This document shows positions 44,161 through 51,443 of a DNA stretch of 64,000 nt, one piece after another. Both the position numbers and the translations under genes were made by a program. Origin of the DNA: Microbacterium sp. UFMG61 (lineage in GTDB: Bacteria > Actinomycetota > Actinomycetes > Actinomycetales > Microbacteriaceae); assembly GCF_015354505.1 (NCBI RefSeq), contig NZ_JACAFP010000010.1, positions 62,001-126,000 of the forward strand. The letters run 5' to 3'. Position 1 is the stretch's first letter, and every line of letters begins with the position of its first letter. The notes beneath the pieces are model-generated. The model saw only the letters and a list, made by a program, of their open reading frames with translations, made no database searches and was not told the origin of the DNA.

Positions 44161-44210
44161 ACGACGCGCGGGGATGCGCGGCATCCCAGGCTTCTCCTTC
44201 GGGCGCGTGA

Positions 44211-44384
44211 TAGTGTCGAGGCGACGCTCCTCGCGATGCGAGACGTCTGCGTCGTCGACACGCTCCCGCGCCACTTGCCTGGTTCTGGCCATTTCGAACG
44301 GCGAAACGATGCGCGGTCCCGCGCCGTCGCCCACCTTCCCGCACCCGGCCTGATGGTTCGTGCGTGCATTCTCGGAGATACTTC
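44211..44384 (+). promoter_or_regulatory. Promoter and structured 5' leader of the second DEAD-box helicase gene
   Basis: TAGTGT at 44211-44216 is a probable -10; roughly 160 nt of leader follow. A nearly perfect stem pairs 44213-44227 with 44249-44261 (GTGTCGA..CGACGC with GCGTCG-TCGACAC, GG bulge). The stem overlaps the -10 box, so it may be an operator or processed structure. The ribosome site GGAG ends 8 nt before the ATG. Confidence 0.4.
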
Positions 44385-45779
44385 ATGACTTCCTTCCTCG
44401 ATCTCGGCGTGCCCGCCGACCTCGCCGCCGTCCTCGCGAAGGACGGCAAGACGGAGGCGTTCGCGATTCAGCGCGACACCCTCCCCGATTCCCTCGCCGG
44501 TCGTGACCTGCTCGGTCGCGGCCGCACCGGCAGCGGAAAGACGATCGCGTTCGCACTCCCTCTCGTCTCGCGCCTCGCGGCTTCGACGCGCAAGAGCCGC
44601 CCGAACCACCCTCGTGGCCTCGTGCTCGCTCCGACCCGCGAGCTCGCCACACAGATCGCCGCGACCATCGCGCCGCTCGCGGCGGCCAAGGGCCTGCGCG
44701 TCGCCACCGTCTTCGGAGGCGTCAGCCAGCGTCCGCAGGAGCAGGCGATGCGCGACGGCGTCGACATCGTCGTCGCGTGCCCCGGCCGTCTCGAAGACCT
44801 GATGAAGCAGCGCGTGGTCCAGCTCGACGCCGTCGAGGTCACCGTGCTCGACGAGGCCGATCACATGGCCGACCTCGGGTTCCTTCCGGGCGTCACGCGC
44901 ATCCTCACCGCCACTCCGGCCGGCGGCCAGCGCCTGCTGTTCAGCGCGACCCTCGACCGCGGCATCGACACCCTCGCCCGCCGCTTCCTCTCGAATGCCG
45001 TCAGCCACGAGGTCGACGAAGAGAGCGTTCCGGTCGGCGAGATGACGCACCGCGTGCTCGTGGTCGACTCGACCGACAACAAGACCACACTCGTGCGCGA
45101 CCTCGCCTCGGGCACGGGCCGCCGCATCCTCTTCACTCGCACCAAGCACCAGGCGAAGAAGCTGGCGAAGCAGCTCACCGCTGCCGGCATCCCGGCCGTC
45201 GACCTGCACGGCAACCTGTCGCAGAACGCCCGTGAGCGCAACCTCGGCGCCTTCTCGTCGGACCCCGCAGACGGCGGAGTGCGCGTTCTCGTCGCGACCG
45301 ACGTCGCCGCCCGTGGCGTGCACGTCGACAACGTCGATCTCGTCGTCCACGTCGACCCGCCCATGGAGCACAAGGCCTACCTGCACCGCTCCGGTCGCAC
45401 CGCTCGTGCGGGCGCAGCCGGAACCGTCGTCACCGTCGTCCTGCCCGAGCAGCGCCGCGATGTGAAGGATCTGCTCCGCAAGGCGGCCATCACCGCCGCG
45501 CTCGAGCCGGTCACCTCTGATGCCGTCACCGAGCTCGTCCCCGAGCGCGCACCGCATGTGCGCCCGGCGCCGGTTCAGCAGCAGCAGCGCCAGGCGCCGA
45601 AGCAGCGTCCGGCCGGTGGCGAGCGGAACGGCGCAGCCAACCCGCCGTCGCGTCGCAGCCGTCGCCCTCGCTCCGGTCAGGGCGGTCAGGGACAGGCCGC
45701 ATCGGCAGGGTCCCGTCAGGGCGGCCAGTCCCGCTCCGGCGGCCAGGGTGGCCGCGGTCGCGGTTCGCAGGGACGCTGA
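44385..45779 (+). CDS. DEAD-box ATP-dependent RNA helicase (second copy)
   Basis: 464 aa. Motifs: Q motif (FLDLGV...AIQRDTLP), I GRTGSGKT, Ia APTRELATQ, II VLDEADHM, III SATLD, V ATDVAARGV, VI HRSGRTARAG. Shares the fold with the 27966-29480 gene but differs in its tail: Gln-rich stretch (QQQQRQAPKQ) then Arg/Gly/Ser-rich RGG-like repeats (GGQSRSGGQGGRGRGSQGR), an RNA-binding or condensate-forming tail. ATG 44385 has GGAG 8 nt upstream; earlier in-frame ATG at 44364 lacks one. Probably ribosome-assembly or cold-responsive, inferred from leader length. Confidence 0.95.
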   Translation: MTSFLDLGVPADLAAVLAKDGKTEAFAIQRDTLPDSLAGRDLLGRGRTGSGKTIAFALPLVSRLAASTRKSRPNHPRGLVLAPTRELATQIAATIAPLAAAKGLRVATVFGGVSQRPQEQAMRDGVDIVVACPGRLEDLMKQRVVQLDAVEVTVLDEADHMADLGFLPGVTRILTATPAGGQRLLFSATLDRGIDTLARRFLSNAVSHEVDEESVPVGEMTHRVLVVDSTDNKTTLVRDLASGTGRRILFTRTKHQAKKLAKQLTAAGIPAVDLHGNLSQNARERNLGAFSSDPADGGVRVLVATDVAARGVHVDNVDLVVHVDPPMEHKAYLHRSGRTARAGAAGTVVTVVLPEQRRDVKDLLRKAAITAALEPVTSDAVTELVPERAPHVRPAPVQQQQRQAPKQRPAGGERNGAANPPSRRSRRPRSGQGGQGQAASAGSRQGGQSRSGGQGGRGRGSQGR

Positions 45780-45791
45780 CCCACAGACGAC

Positions 45792-45835
45792 ACGAGCGGG
45801 TGCGTCGATGCTCAGGCATCGACGCACCCGCTCGT
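45792..45835. terminator. Bidirectional terminator between helicase and START-like gene
   Basis: Perfect 20-bp inverted repeat (45792-45811 with 45816-45835), 4-nt loop, between the stops at 45779 (+) and 45851 (-). It is followed by a CGTTTG run on the plus strand. Confidence 0.85.
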
Positions 45836-45850
45836 CGTTTGCGGGCGCGA

Positions 45851-46330
45851 TCAGCCCCGGGCGCGCCGCGCCTCGGCCACGATCTGCGGATCTGAGCATC
45901 CACGCACGAACCCCGCCAACCGGCGCCTGATCTCGACACCGAGCACGCGCACGCCGACCCATTCGGCGATCGGTGCGAGCCACGCGGGGCGACACGAGAA
46001 GTTGTACTTCCACACGGCGAGAGTGCCTTCAGGCACCTCGGTGAATCGCCAGCCGCCGCCGAGCTTGGTGAAGAACCACGGCCCTGTCTCCATAACCATG
46101 CCCACGTTGGTCGGCGGGGCGTAGGAGACGTACCGGCTCACCATCGAGAAGCCGAAGCGCTGGCGCGTGTAGGTGCGCACGTCCTTCGCCGCGACAGCCG
46201 CGCCGTCGAGGAAGTGCTGCTCGCTGATGAACGGGTCCCAGCGTCTGCGCACGGCTCCGGTCGTCTGCGAGACCGCGAAGGCCGTCGCCGGATCCACCGG
46301 AACGACGGCCTCTGCGGTGACGACGGGCAT
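45851..46330 (-). CDS. SRPBCC/START-like (polyketide cyclase fold) protein
   Basis: 159 aa. Starts MPVVTAEAVVPVDPATAFAV; a helix-grip fold with a large hydrophobic cavity: RRRWDPFISEQHF, GFSMVSRYVSYAPP, GGGWRFTEVPEGTLAVWKYNFS. Binds a small hydrophobic ligand; role unknown. The ATG at 46330 lies 12 bases after the gltA stop (46342), the two being co-transcribed. The frame is open further upstream to 46435 inside gltA but without a start signal. Confidence 0.85.
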   Translation of the reverse strand: MPVVTAEAVVPVDPATAFAVSQTTGAVRRRWDPFISEQHFLDGAAVAAKDVRTYTRQRFGFSMVSRYVSYAPPTNVGMVMETGPWFFTKLGGGWRFTEVPEGTLAVWKYNFSCRPAWLAPIAEWVGVRVLGVEIRRRLAGFVRGCSDPQIVAEARRARG

Positions 46331-46341
46331 CGCGCGTCGGA

Positions 46342-47637
46342 TCAGCGGGTCTGGAAGGTGCGCTCCGGGGACCCCGTGTAGAGCTGCTGCGGGCGGCCGA
46401 TCTTGGTCTGCGGGTCGAGCTGCAGCTCGCGCCACTGTGCGAGCCAGCCCGGGAGGCGTCCGATCGCGAACAGCACGGTGAACATGCGCGTCGGGAAGCC
46501 CATCGCCTTGTAGATCACGCCGGTGTAGAAGTCGACGTTCGGGTAGAGACGACGCTCCTTGAAGTAGTCGTCCGCGAGCGCGAGCTCCTCGAGCTCCTGC
46601 GCGAGGTCGAGCAGCGGGTCGGTGACACCGAGCTCTGCGAGCACCTCGCCGGCGGCCTCCTTGACGAGCTTGGCGCGGGGGTCGTAGTTCTTGTAGACCC
46701 GGTGGCCGAAGCCCATCAGCTTCACGCCCTCTTCCTTGTTCTTCACGCGCTCGACGAAGCGCGAGACGCTCTGACCCGAGTCCCGGATCTGACCGAGCAT
46801 GGTGAGGACGGCTTCGTTCGCGCCGCCGTGCAGGGGGCCGGAGAGAGCCTGGATGCCGGCGGAGATCGACGCGAACTGGTTCGCGCCGGTCGATCCGACC
46901 AGACGCACGGTCGAGGTCGACGCGTTCTGCTCGTGGTCCTCGTGGAGGATCAGCAGAAGCTCGAGGGCCTTCGACATGACCGGGTTGACCTGGTACTCCT
47001 CGGAGTGCACCCCGAAGTTGAGCTTGAGGAAGTTCTCGACGAAGCCGAGCGAGTTGTCGGGATACAGGAAGGCCTGACCCACGCTCTTCTTGTGCGCGTA
47101 CGCGGCGATGACCGGCAGCTTGGCGAGCATGCGGATCATGTTCAGCTCGACATGCTCGGGGTTGTGGGGGTCGGTCTGGCCCTCGTAGTACGTCGAGAGC
47201 GCTGCGACCGCGGACGAGAGCACCGACATGGGGTGCGCCGTGTGCGGCAGCGCGGAGAAGAAGCGCTTGAGATCTTCGTGGAGCAGCGTGTGCCGACGGA
47301 TCTTCTCGTCGAACTCGGCGAGCTCCGCAGCAGACGGGAGTTCGCCGTAGATCAGGAGCCAGGCGACCTCGAGGTAGCTGGTGTTGCCCGCAAGCTGCTC
47401 GATCGGGTAGCCGCGATACCGCAGGATTCCCTTGTCGCCGTCGATGAACGTGATCTCGGACTTGGTGGACGCCGTGTTGACGAATCCGTAGTCGAGACCC
47501 GTGTAGCCGGTCTGCCGGGTCAGCGTCGAGAAATCGATGCTGTCGTGCCCCGCCGTGCCGCGCACGAGCGGGAACTCTGCCGTCGTCTCACCGATCGTCA
47601 GCTTCGCCGTCGCCTGCTGCTCTGCCGCTGCGCTCAC
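46342..47637 (-). CDS. gltA: Citrate synthase (type II)
   Basis: 431 aa, condenses acetyl-CoA with oxaloacetate in the TCA cycle. Catalytic His in GPLHGGANEAVL and in MGFGHRVYKNYDPRA, Asp in VDFYTGVIYKAMGFPTRM. N-terminal ~45-residue beta segment places it with type II (hexameric, NADH-sensitive) enzymes. Start: GTG 47637 with AGGAGG 5 nt upstream and a normal length; the frame reads upstream from ATG 47685 through 16 residues that the ribosome site argues against. An inverted repeat sits at the promoter. A START-like gene follows. Confidence 0.96.
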   Translation of the reverse strand: MSAAAEQQATAKLTIGETTAEFPLVRGTAGHDSIDFSTLTRQTGYTGLDYGFVNTASTKSEITFIDGDKGILRYRGYPIEQLAGNTSYLEVAWLLIYGELPSAAELAEFDEKIRRHTLLHEDLKRFFSALPHTAHPMSVLSSAVAALSTYYEGQTDPHNPEHVELNMIRMLAKLPVIAAYAHKKSVGQAFLYPDNSLGFVENFLKLNFGVHSEEYQVNPVMSKALELLLILHEDHEQNASTSTVRLVGSTGANQFASISAGIQALSGPLHGGANEAVLTMLGQIRDSGQSVSRFVERVKNKEEGVKLMGFGHRVYKNYDPRAKLVKEAAGEVLAELGVTDPLLDLAQELEELALADDYFKERRLYPNVDFYTGVIYKAMGFPTRMFTVLFAIGRLPGWLAQWRELQLDPQTKIGRPQQLYTGSPERTFQTR

Positions 47638-47741
47638 GCGGGCCTCCTCGTGGATGTTCATCAAAGCCGGATGTGGCGATGTCACGGCGCCGTGCGCCGG
47701 GCCGAATCGAGATCATCGATACACGACCGAATCGCCTTTAC

Positions 47742-47766
47742 AGCCTAGTAGGCACACAGGCCTACT
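47742..47766 (-). promoter_or_regulatory. gltA promoter with inverted-repeat operator candidate
   Basis: TAGGCT on the minus strand (47747-47742) is the probable -10. Right before it (47747-47766) lies a perfect inverted repeat AGTAGGC-ACACAG-GCCTACT, in the -35/-10 spacer, well placed for a repressor or activator. Confidence 0.5.
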
Positions 47767-47806
47767 GTGACATCAGACAAAAGAAGTCCGCGTCCGAAGA
47801 GGGAAC

Positions 47807-48919
47807 CTACAGAGCCTGCCCCCGAAGCCGGCGGGCGCCCTCGACGATCCGCTCGGTGGGGGCGGTCAGCGCGAGCCTGACGTGCTCGCTGGAGAACGGT
47901 CCGTAGAAGGGCCCCGGCCCCGCCAGGATCCCGAGATCCGCCAGCCGAGAGATGCTCGCCCAGGCATCCTGCCCTTCAGTGGCCCACAGGTAGAGACCGG
48001 CCTCGGAACCGTCGATGCGGAATCCCGCGGCCTCGAGCGCCGGACGCAGAGTGTCGCGCCGCTCGCGGTACAGCTCCTTCTGCGCCGTGACGTGCTCGTC
48101 ATCGCCCAGAGCGACGGCCATCGCGTGCTGCACCGGCTCCGGCGGCATCAGGCCGAGGTGCTTGCGGGCGGTGAGCAGTTCTCCGACGATGCGCGCGTAC
48201 CCGGCGACGAACGCGGCGCGGTACCCCGCGAGGTTCGACTGCTTGCTCAGGGAGTAGACGCTGAGCAGGTTCGCGCGACTGCCGTCCGTGACGCGCGGAT
48301 CGAGGATCGACGGGATCCGCTCCTGCGCCCAGAGACCGTCCCAGCCGAGTTCGGCATAGCACTCGTCGCTCGCCAGCACGGCGCCGATCTCGCGTGCGCG
48401 ACGCACCGCCGCCGCGAGCTCGTCCACGGTCCAGGTGCGGCCGTCAGGGTTTCCGGGGGTGTTGATCCAGATCAGCTTCGCACCGTCCGGCCACTCCGCG
48501 GGGTCATCCGCCGGCAGCGGTGTGGCGCCCACGACACGCGCACCGACCTCGTACGTCGGGTACGCGATCCGAGGATGCACCACGATGTCGCCCTCCCCCA
48601 GCCCCAGCAGGGTCGGGAGAAGTGCCACGAGCTCCTTCGAGCCGATGGTGGGGAGCACGTTGGCGACCGTGAGATCCGTCACCCCTCTGCGACGGGCGTA
48701 CCAGTCGACGATCGCCTCGCGCAGCGCCGGCGTGCCGACGGTCTGCGGGTAGGAGTGCGCATCCGTCGCCTCGGACAGAGCCTGGCGGATCAGCGCCGGC
48801 GTGGGGTCGACGGGCGATCCGACCGAGAGATCGACGAGTCCCTGCGGATGCCGTGCGGCGCGCTCCCGATACGGGACGACCGCATCCCAGGGATAGTCGG
48901 CCAGATCGCGGACGCTCAC
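47807..48919 (-). CDS. dapC: Succinyldiaminopimelate transaminase DapC
   Basis: 370 aa, fold type I PLP enzyme converting N-succinyl-amino-ketopimelate to N-succinyl-diaminopimelate. Marks: DLSVGSPVDPTPALI near the N-terminus, LIWINTPGNPDGRTW, VLASDECYAELGW, and the PLP lysine in YSLSKQSNLAGYR. Sits 3 nt after the ferredoxin stop (48923), the same gene pair as in mycobacteria and streptomycetes. Together with dapD and dapE (43 kb) it covers the succinylase route. GTG 48919 is the start; no independent promoter is seen. Confidence 0.95.
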   Translation of the reverse strand: MSVRDLADYPWDAVVPYRERAARHPQGLVDLSVGSPVDPTPALIRQALSEATDAHSYPQTVGTPALREAIVDWYARRRGVTDLTVANVLPTIGSKELVALLPTLLGLGEGDIVVHPRIAYPTYEVGARVVGATPLPADDPAEWPDGAKLIWINTPGNPDGRTWTVDELAAAVRRAREIGAVLASDECYAELGWDGLWAQERIPSILDPRVTDGSRANLLSVYSLSKQSNLAGYRAAFVAGYARIVGELLTARKHLGLMPPEPVQHAMAVALGDDEHVTAQKELYRERRDTLRPALEAAGFRIDGSEAGLYLWATEGQDAWASISRLADLGILAGPGPFYGPFSSEHVRLALTAPTERIVEGARRLRGQAL

Positions 48920-48922
48920 GGA

Positions 48923-49243
48923 CTACTCGCCCTGAGGCGGCAGAGCCGAGATGATCGGGTGGTCGTGCGCGATGACGCCGACCTTGGCCGCACCACCCGG
49001 AGAGCCGACCTCGTCGAAGAACTCGACGTTCGCCTTGTAATAGTCCTGCCACTCGTCGGGCAGATCGTCTTCGTAGTAGATCGCCTCGACGGGGCAGACC
49101 GGCTCGCAGGCACCGCAGTCGACGCATTCGTCGGGATGGATGTACAGCGAGCGTTCACCCTCGTAGATGCAGTCAACGGGGCACTCGTCGATGCAGGCGC
49201 GATCCTTGACATCGACGCACGGAAGGGCGATCACATACGTCAC
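48923..49243 (-). CDS. fdxA: Seven-iron ferredoxin (3Fe-4S/4Fe-4S)
   Basis: 106 aa. First cluster set C-x7-C ([21 protein letters not shown]9, C17, C21, C25) and second set [15 protein letters not shown] (C40, C43, C46, C50): the spacing is that of 7Fe ferredoxins, one-electron carriers. Starts with GTG 49243 ([13 protein letters not shown]). TAGACT on the minus strand (49255-49250) lies 6 nt before the GTG, and its first three bases are the stop codon TAG of the upstream gene. Followed immediately by dapC. Confidence 0.95.
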   Translation of the reverse strand: MTYVIALPCVDVKDRACIDECPVDCIYEGERSLYIHPDECVDCGACEPVCPVEAIYYEDDLPDEWQDYYKANVEFFDEVGSPGGAAKVGVIAHDHPIISALPPQGE

Positions 49244-49252
49244 CCCCTCAGT

Positions 49253-49699
49253 CTACGACTCGCGGCCGCCGTCATCTCCCAGGGGCGCGCCCGAACGACT
49301 CGACGGCACGTCGTCGCGCGGCGTCGTCGCGGTCTGCATCTGCAGCCGCGAGAGCGACGGCCACGCGACCGCGAGCAGCACGAGACCTGCGACGAGGTAG
49401 ATCCAGATCCGACCGCTGAGCGTGTCCTCCACGACGACAGAACCCCCGGGGCCGACACCGGAGATGAGCACGACCATCCCGACCATGCCGAGTCCCGCCG
49501 CGAGCGTCGCGCCGCGGTCGTGGGTGAGAGAGCGGATCGCGACGAGGATCGCCCCGCACGCGACCGCACCCACGATGAGTCCGACGGGCACGGGACCCCA
49601 CATCAGGCTGTGGCCGATCGTGCCAGCGACACCGAACACGCCGCCGACCAGGGCTGCGGCGATCCAGGAGAGCACCCGGGAGATCCATCCGATACGCAC
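49253..49699 (-). CDS. Hypothetical membrane protein
   Basis: 148 aa, four predicted helices (VLSWIAAALVGGVFGVAG, MWGPVPVGLIVGAVACGAILVA, GATLAAGLGMVGMVVLISGV, IWIYLVAGLVLLAVAWPSL), then a disordered Ser/Asp/Arg-rich tail of ~30 residues. No function motif (DUF6113-like outline). GTG 49699 follows TAGGAT on the minus strand (49711-49706) by 6 nt: leaderless. It lies upstream of fdxA-dapC in the same direction; the next gene's promoter box overlaps its stop. Confidence 0.75.
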   Translation of the reverse strand: MRIGWISRVLSWIAAALVGGVFGVAGTIGHSLMWGPVPVGLIVGAVACGAILVAIRSLTHDRGATLAAGLGMVGMVVLISGVGPGGSVVVEDTLSGRIWIYLVAGLVLLAVAWPSLSRLQMQTATTPRDDVPSSRSGAPLGDDGGRES

Positions 49700-49766
49700 G
49701 AGACGATCCTACGCGCGACGGCGCCGGGACGTGTCAGGCGGCAGCGCGACGGCGCTTGGGGCAAGG

Positions 49767-50081
49767 TCAGGCGGCGAGCCCGATCAGACGCAGAAGCGCG
49801 GCGACGGCGGCCGCCGCGATGACCACCACGAGGAAGGACTGCCTGAGCCACAGCAGCCCTCCGGCGACGAGCAGCGCAGGAACCCGGGCATCGACCGTCA
49901 CGGCCTGCCCGTCCCCCAGCGTCTGGACCGCGACGAGCGCCGCGAGCAGGGCGACGGTGAGCAGATCCGTCACGCGAGCGGGACGCGGCTCCTCGAGCAG
50001 CGACGGTGGCACGAGGTAGCCGGCCGCCTTGAGGGCGAGACAGATGACGGCGGCGAGCAGCACTGCGCTCCAGACGCTCAT
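49767..50081 (-). CDS. azlD: AzlD-type branched-chain amino-acid transport protein
   Basis: 104 aa, about four helices (VWSAVLLAAVICLALKAAGYLVPPSLL, LLTVALLAALVAVQTL, VPALLVAGGLLWLRQSFLVVVIAAAAVAALL). The LKAAGYLVPPSLL block is the family signature. Small subunit of an AzlCD exporter of valine, isoleucine, leucine or analogues. ATG 50081 overlaps the azlC stop (ATGA, 50078-50081). Confidence 0.9.
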   Translation of the reverse strand: MSVWSAVLLAAVICLALKAAGYLVPPSLLEEPRPARVTDLLTVALLAALVAVQTLGDGQAVTVDARVPALLVAGGLLWLRQSFLVVVIAAAAVAALLRLIGLAA

Positions 50082-50785
50082 GACGCCTCCCCCTCGGCGG
50101 GCGACGTGTCGAGAACGCGCCCCCACCAGTTGAACCACCCCACGACGATCGCCACGACCGCGGCGACCAGAACCGGAAGACCGGGCATGATGAGTGGCGT
50201 GAGCGTGGCGGCCACCACTGCTGCTGCGATCCCCACCGCGATGGCCTGGCGCTCCTTCAGACGCGGCCAGAGCAGTGCGAGGAAGGCAGCCGCCGCGGCC
50301 GCATCCAGCCCCCAGGCCTTCGGATCCCCCAGCACGTCGCCCAGGAGCGCCCCGATCAGCGTCGTGACGTTCCATCCGATGAAGATCCCGATGCCGGTCA
50401 CCCAGAAGCCGACACGACGCAGTCGCGGGTCGCTCTGCGAGATCGCGACCGCGGTCGATTCGTCGATCGTGAAGTGCGCGGCGGCGACGCGTCGAGCACG
50501 GGAAGTGCCGACGATCGGCGACATGCGCATTCCGTACGCCACGTTGCGCACGCCCAGCAGTCCGGCCGAGGCGATCGCCGAGGGAAGAGCCGCGACTCCT
50601 CCCGCCGCGAAGACCCCGACGAACGCGAACTGCGAGCCGCCGGTGAACATCAGCACGCTGAGCACGCAGGTCTGCCACACATCGAGGCCGGAGGCCACGG
50701 CGAGAGCTCCGAAGGAGACCCCGTAGGCGCTCGTGGCGAGCACCACGCCGAGGGCCTCGCGCCACACCTCGCGCTCGGCGCTCAC
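50078..50785 (-). CDS. azlC: AzlC-type branched-chain amino-acid exporter, large subunit
   Basis: 235 aa, about 6-7 helices (LGVVLATSAYGVSFGALAV..., VLSVLMFTGGSQFAFVGVF with the diagnostic GGSQFAFVG, LRRVGFWVTGIGIFIGWNVTT). Works with AzlD. Start: GTG 50785 (VSAEREVWREALG); upstream in-frame ATG 50869 would leave only 9 nt to the divergent regulator, without room for a promoter. No good ribosome site. The divergent gene is its likely regulator. Substrate type inferred from the family only. Confidence 0.88.
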   Translation of the reverse strand: MSAEREVWREALGVVLATSAYGVSFGALAVASGLDVWQTCVLSVLMFTGGSQFAFVGVFAAGGVAALPSAIASAGLLGVRNVAYGMRMSPIVGTSRARRVAAAHFTIDESTAVAISQSDPRLRRVGFWVTGIGIFIGWNVTTLIGALLGDVLGDPKAWGLDAAAAAAFLALLWPRLKERQAIAVGIAAAVVAATLTPLIMPGLPVLVAAVVAIVVGWFNWWGRVLDTSPAEGEAS

Positions 50786-50880
50786 ACCCCGGCCGTTCGA
50801 TGAAGTGAACACATGTTGATCATTCTGAACACGTCGACTCGGATAGTCAAGCGAACGTTCGTTTGACATGATGAACACAT
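50786..50880. promoter_or_regulatory. azlC/regulator intergenic region with repeated operator candidates
   Basis: Direct repeats TGAACAC at 50806-50812, 50826-50832 and 50872-50878 (the first and third extend to TGAACACAT); spacing 20 and 46 bases. A 10-bp palindrome CGAACGTTCG at 50852-50861 lies between the second and third repeats. CATGAT at 50867-50872, 6 nt before ATG 50879, is a likely -10 for the regulator, placing the third repeat over its start. Confidence 0.6.
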
Positions 50881-51427
50881 GGAGGAACTCCGAACCCGTA
50901 TCGCCCGCACTCTGCGCCGAGAGCGCGAGGCCGCCGGACTCTCCGTCTCCGAGCTCGCCCGTCGAGCGGGGATCTCGAAGGCGACCGTCTCGCAGCTCGA
51001 GTCCGGGGCGGGCAACCCCAGCGTCGAGACCCTGTGGGCCCTCGGCGTCGCGCTGGACGTTCCCTTCGCGGTGCTGGTCGATCAGCAGTCCAGTGCGCCC
51101 ACCCTCATCCGCGCCGATGCACTCGTGGGCGTTCCGTCGGCCGCCGCGATGTACAGCGCCACCCTGCTCTCGGCGAGCCCTCCCGGGGCGCGTCGCGACG
51201 TCTACCTGATCCACGCCGAGCCCGGTGATCCGCGGCGCTCCGATCCCCACCACCCTGGCACGACCGAGCACGTGGTGCTCGTCTCCGGCCAAGCGCGCAT
51301 CGGACCGGTGGACGATCCGGTGCTGCTGAATCCGGGTGACTACCTGTCCTACGCCGGTGACGCCCCGCATGTGTTCGAGGCGACCGCGCCCGGGACCAGC
51401 GCCGTGCTCATCTCAGAGCTGCGCTGA
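50879..51427 (+). CDS. XRE-family transcriptional regulator with C-terminal cupin domain
   Basis: 182 aa. Helix-turn-helix at about 15-60 (LSVSELARRAGISKATVSQLE), followed by a RmlC-like cupin (residues ~85-180: GTTEHVVLVSGQARIG, LLNPGDYLSYAGDAPHVFEA) that probably senses a small molecule such as an amino acid. Divergent to azlCD, whose expression it likely controls (and its own). The third repeat covers its start. Effector unknown. Confidence 0.9.
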   Translation: MEELRTRIARTLRREREAAGLSVSELARRAGISKATVSQLESGAGNPSVETLWALGVALDVPFAVLVDQQSSAPTLIRADALVGVPSAAAMYSATLLSASPPGARRDVYLIHAEPGDPRRSDPHHPGTTEHVVLVSGQARIGPVDDPVLLNPGDYLSYAGDAPHVFEATAPGTSAVLISELR

Positions 51428-51443
51428 GCTCCGGCATCCGTCC

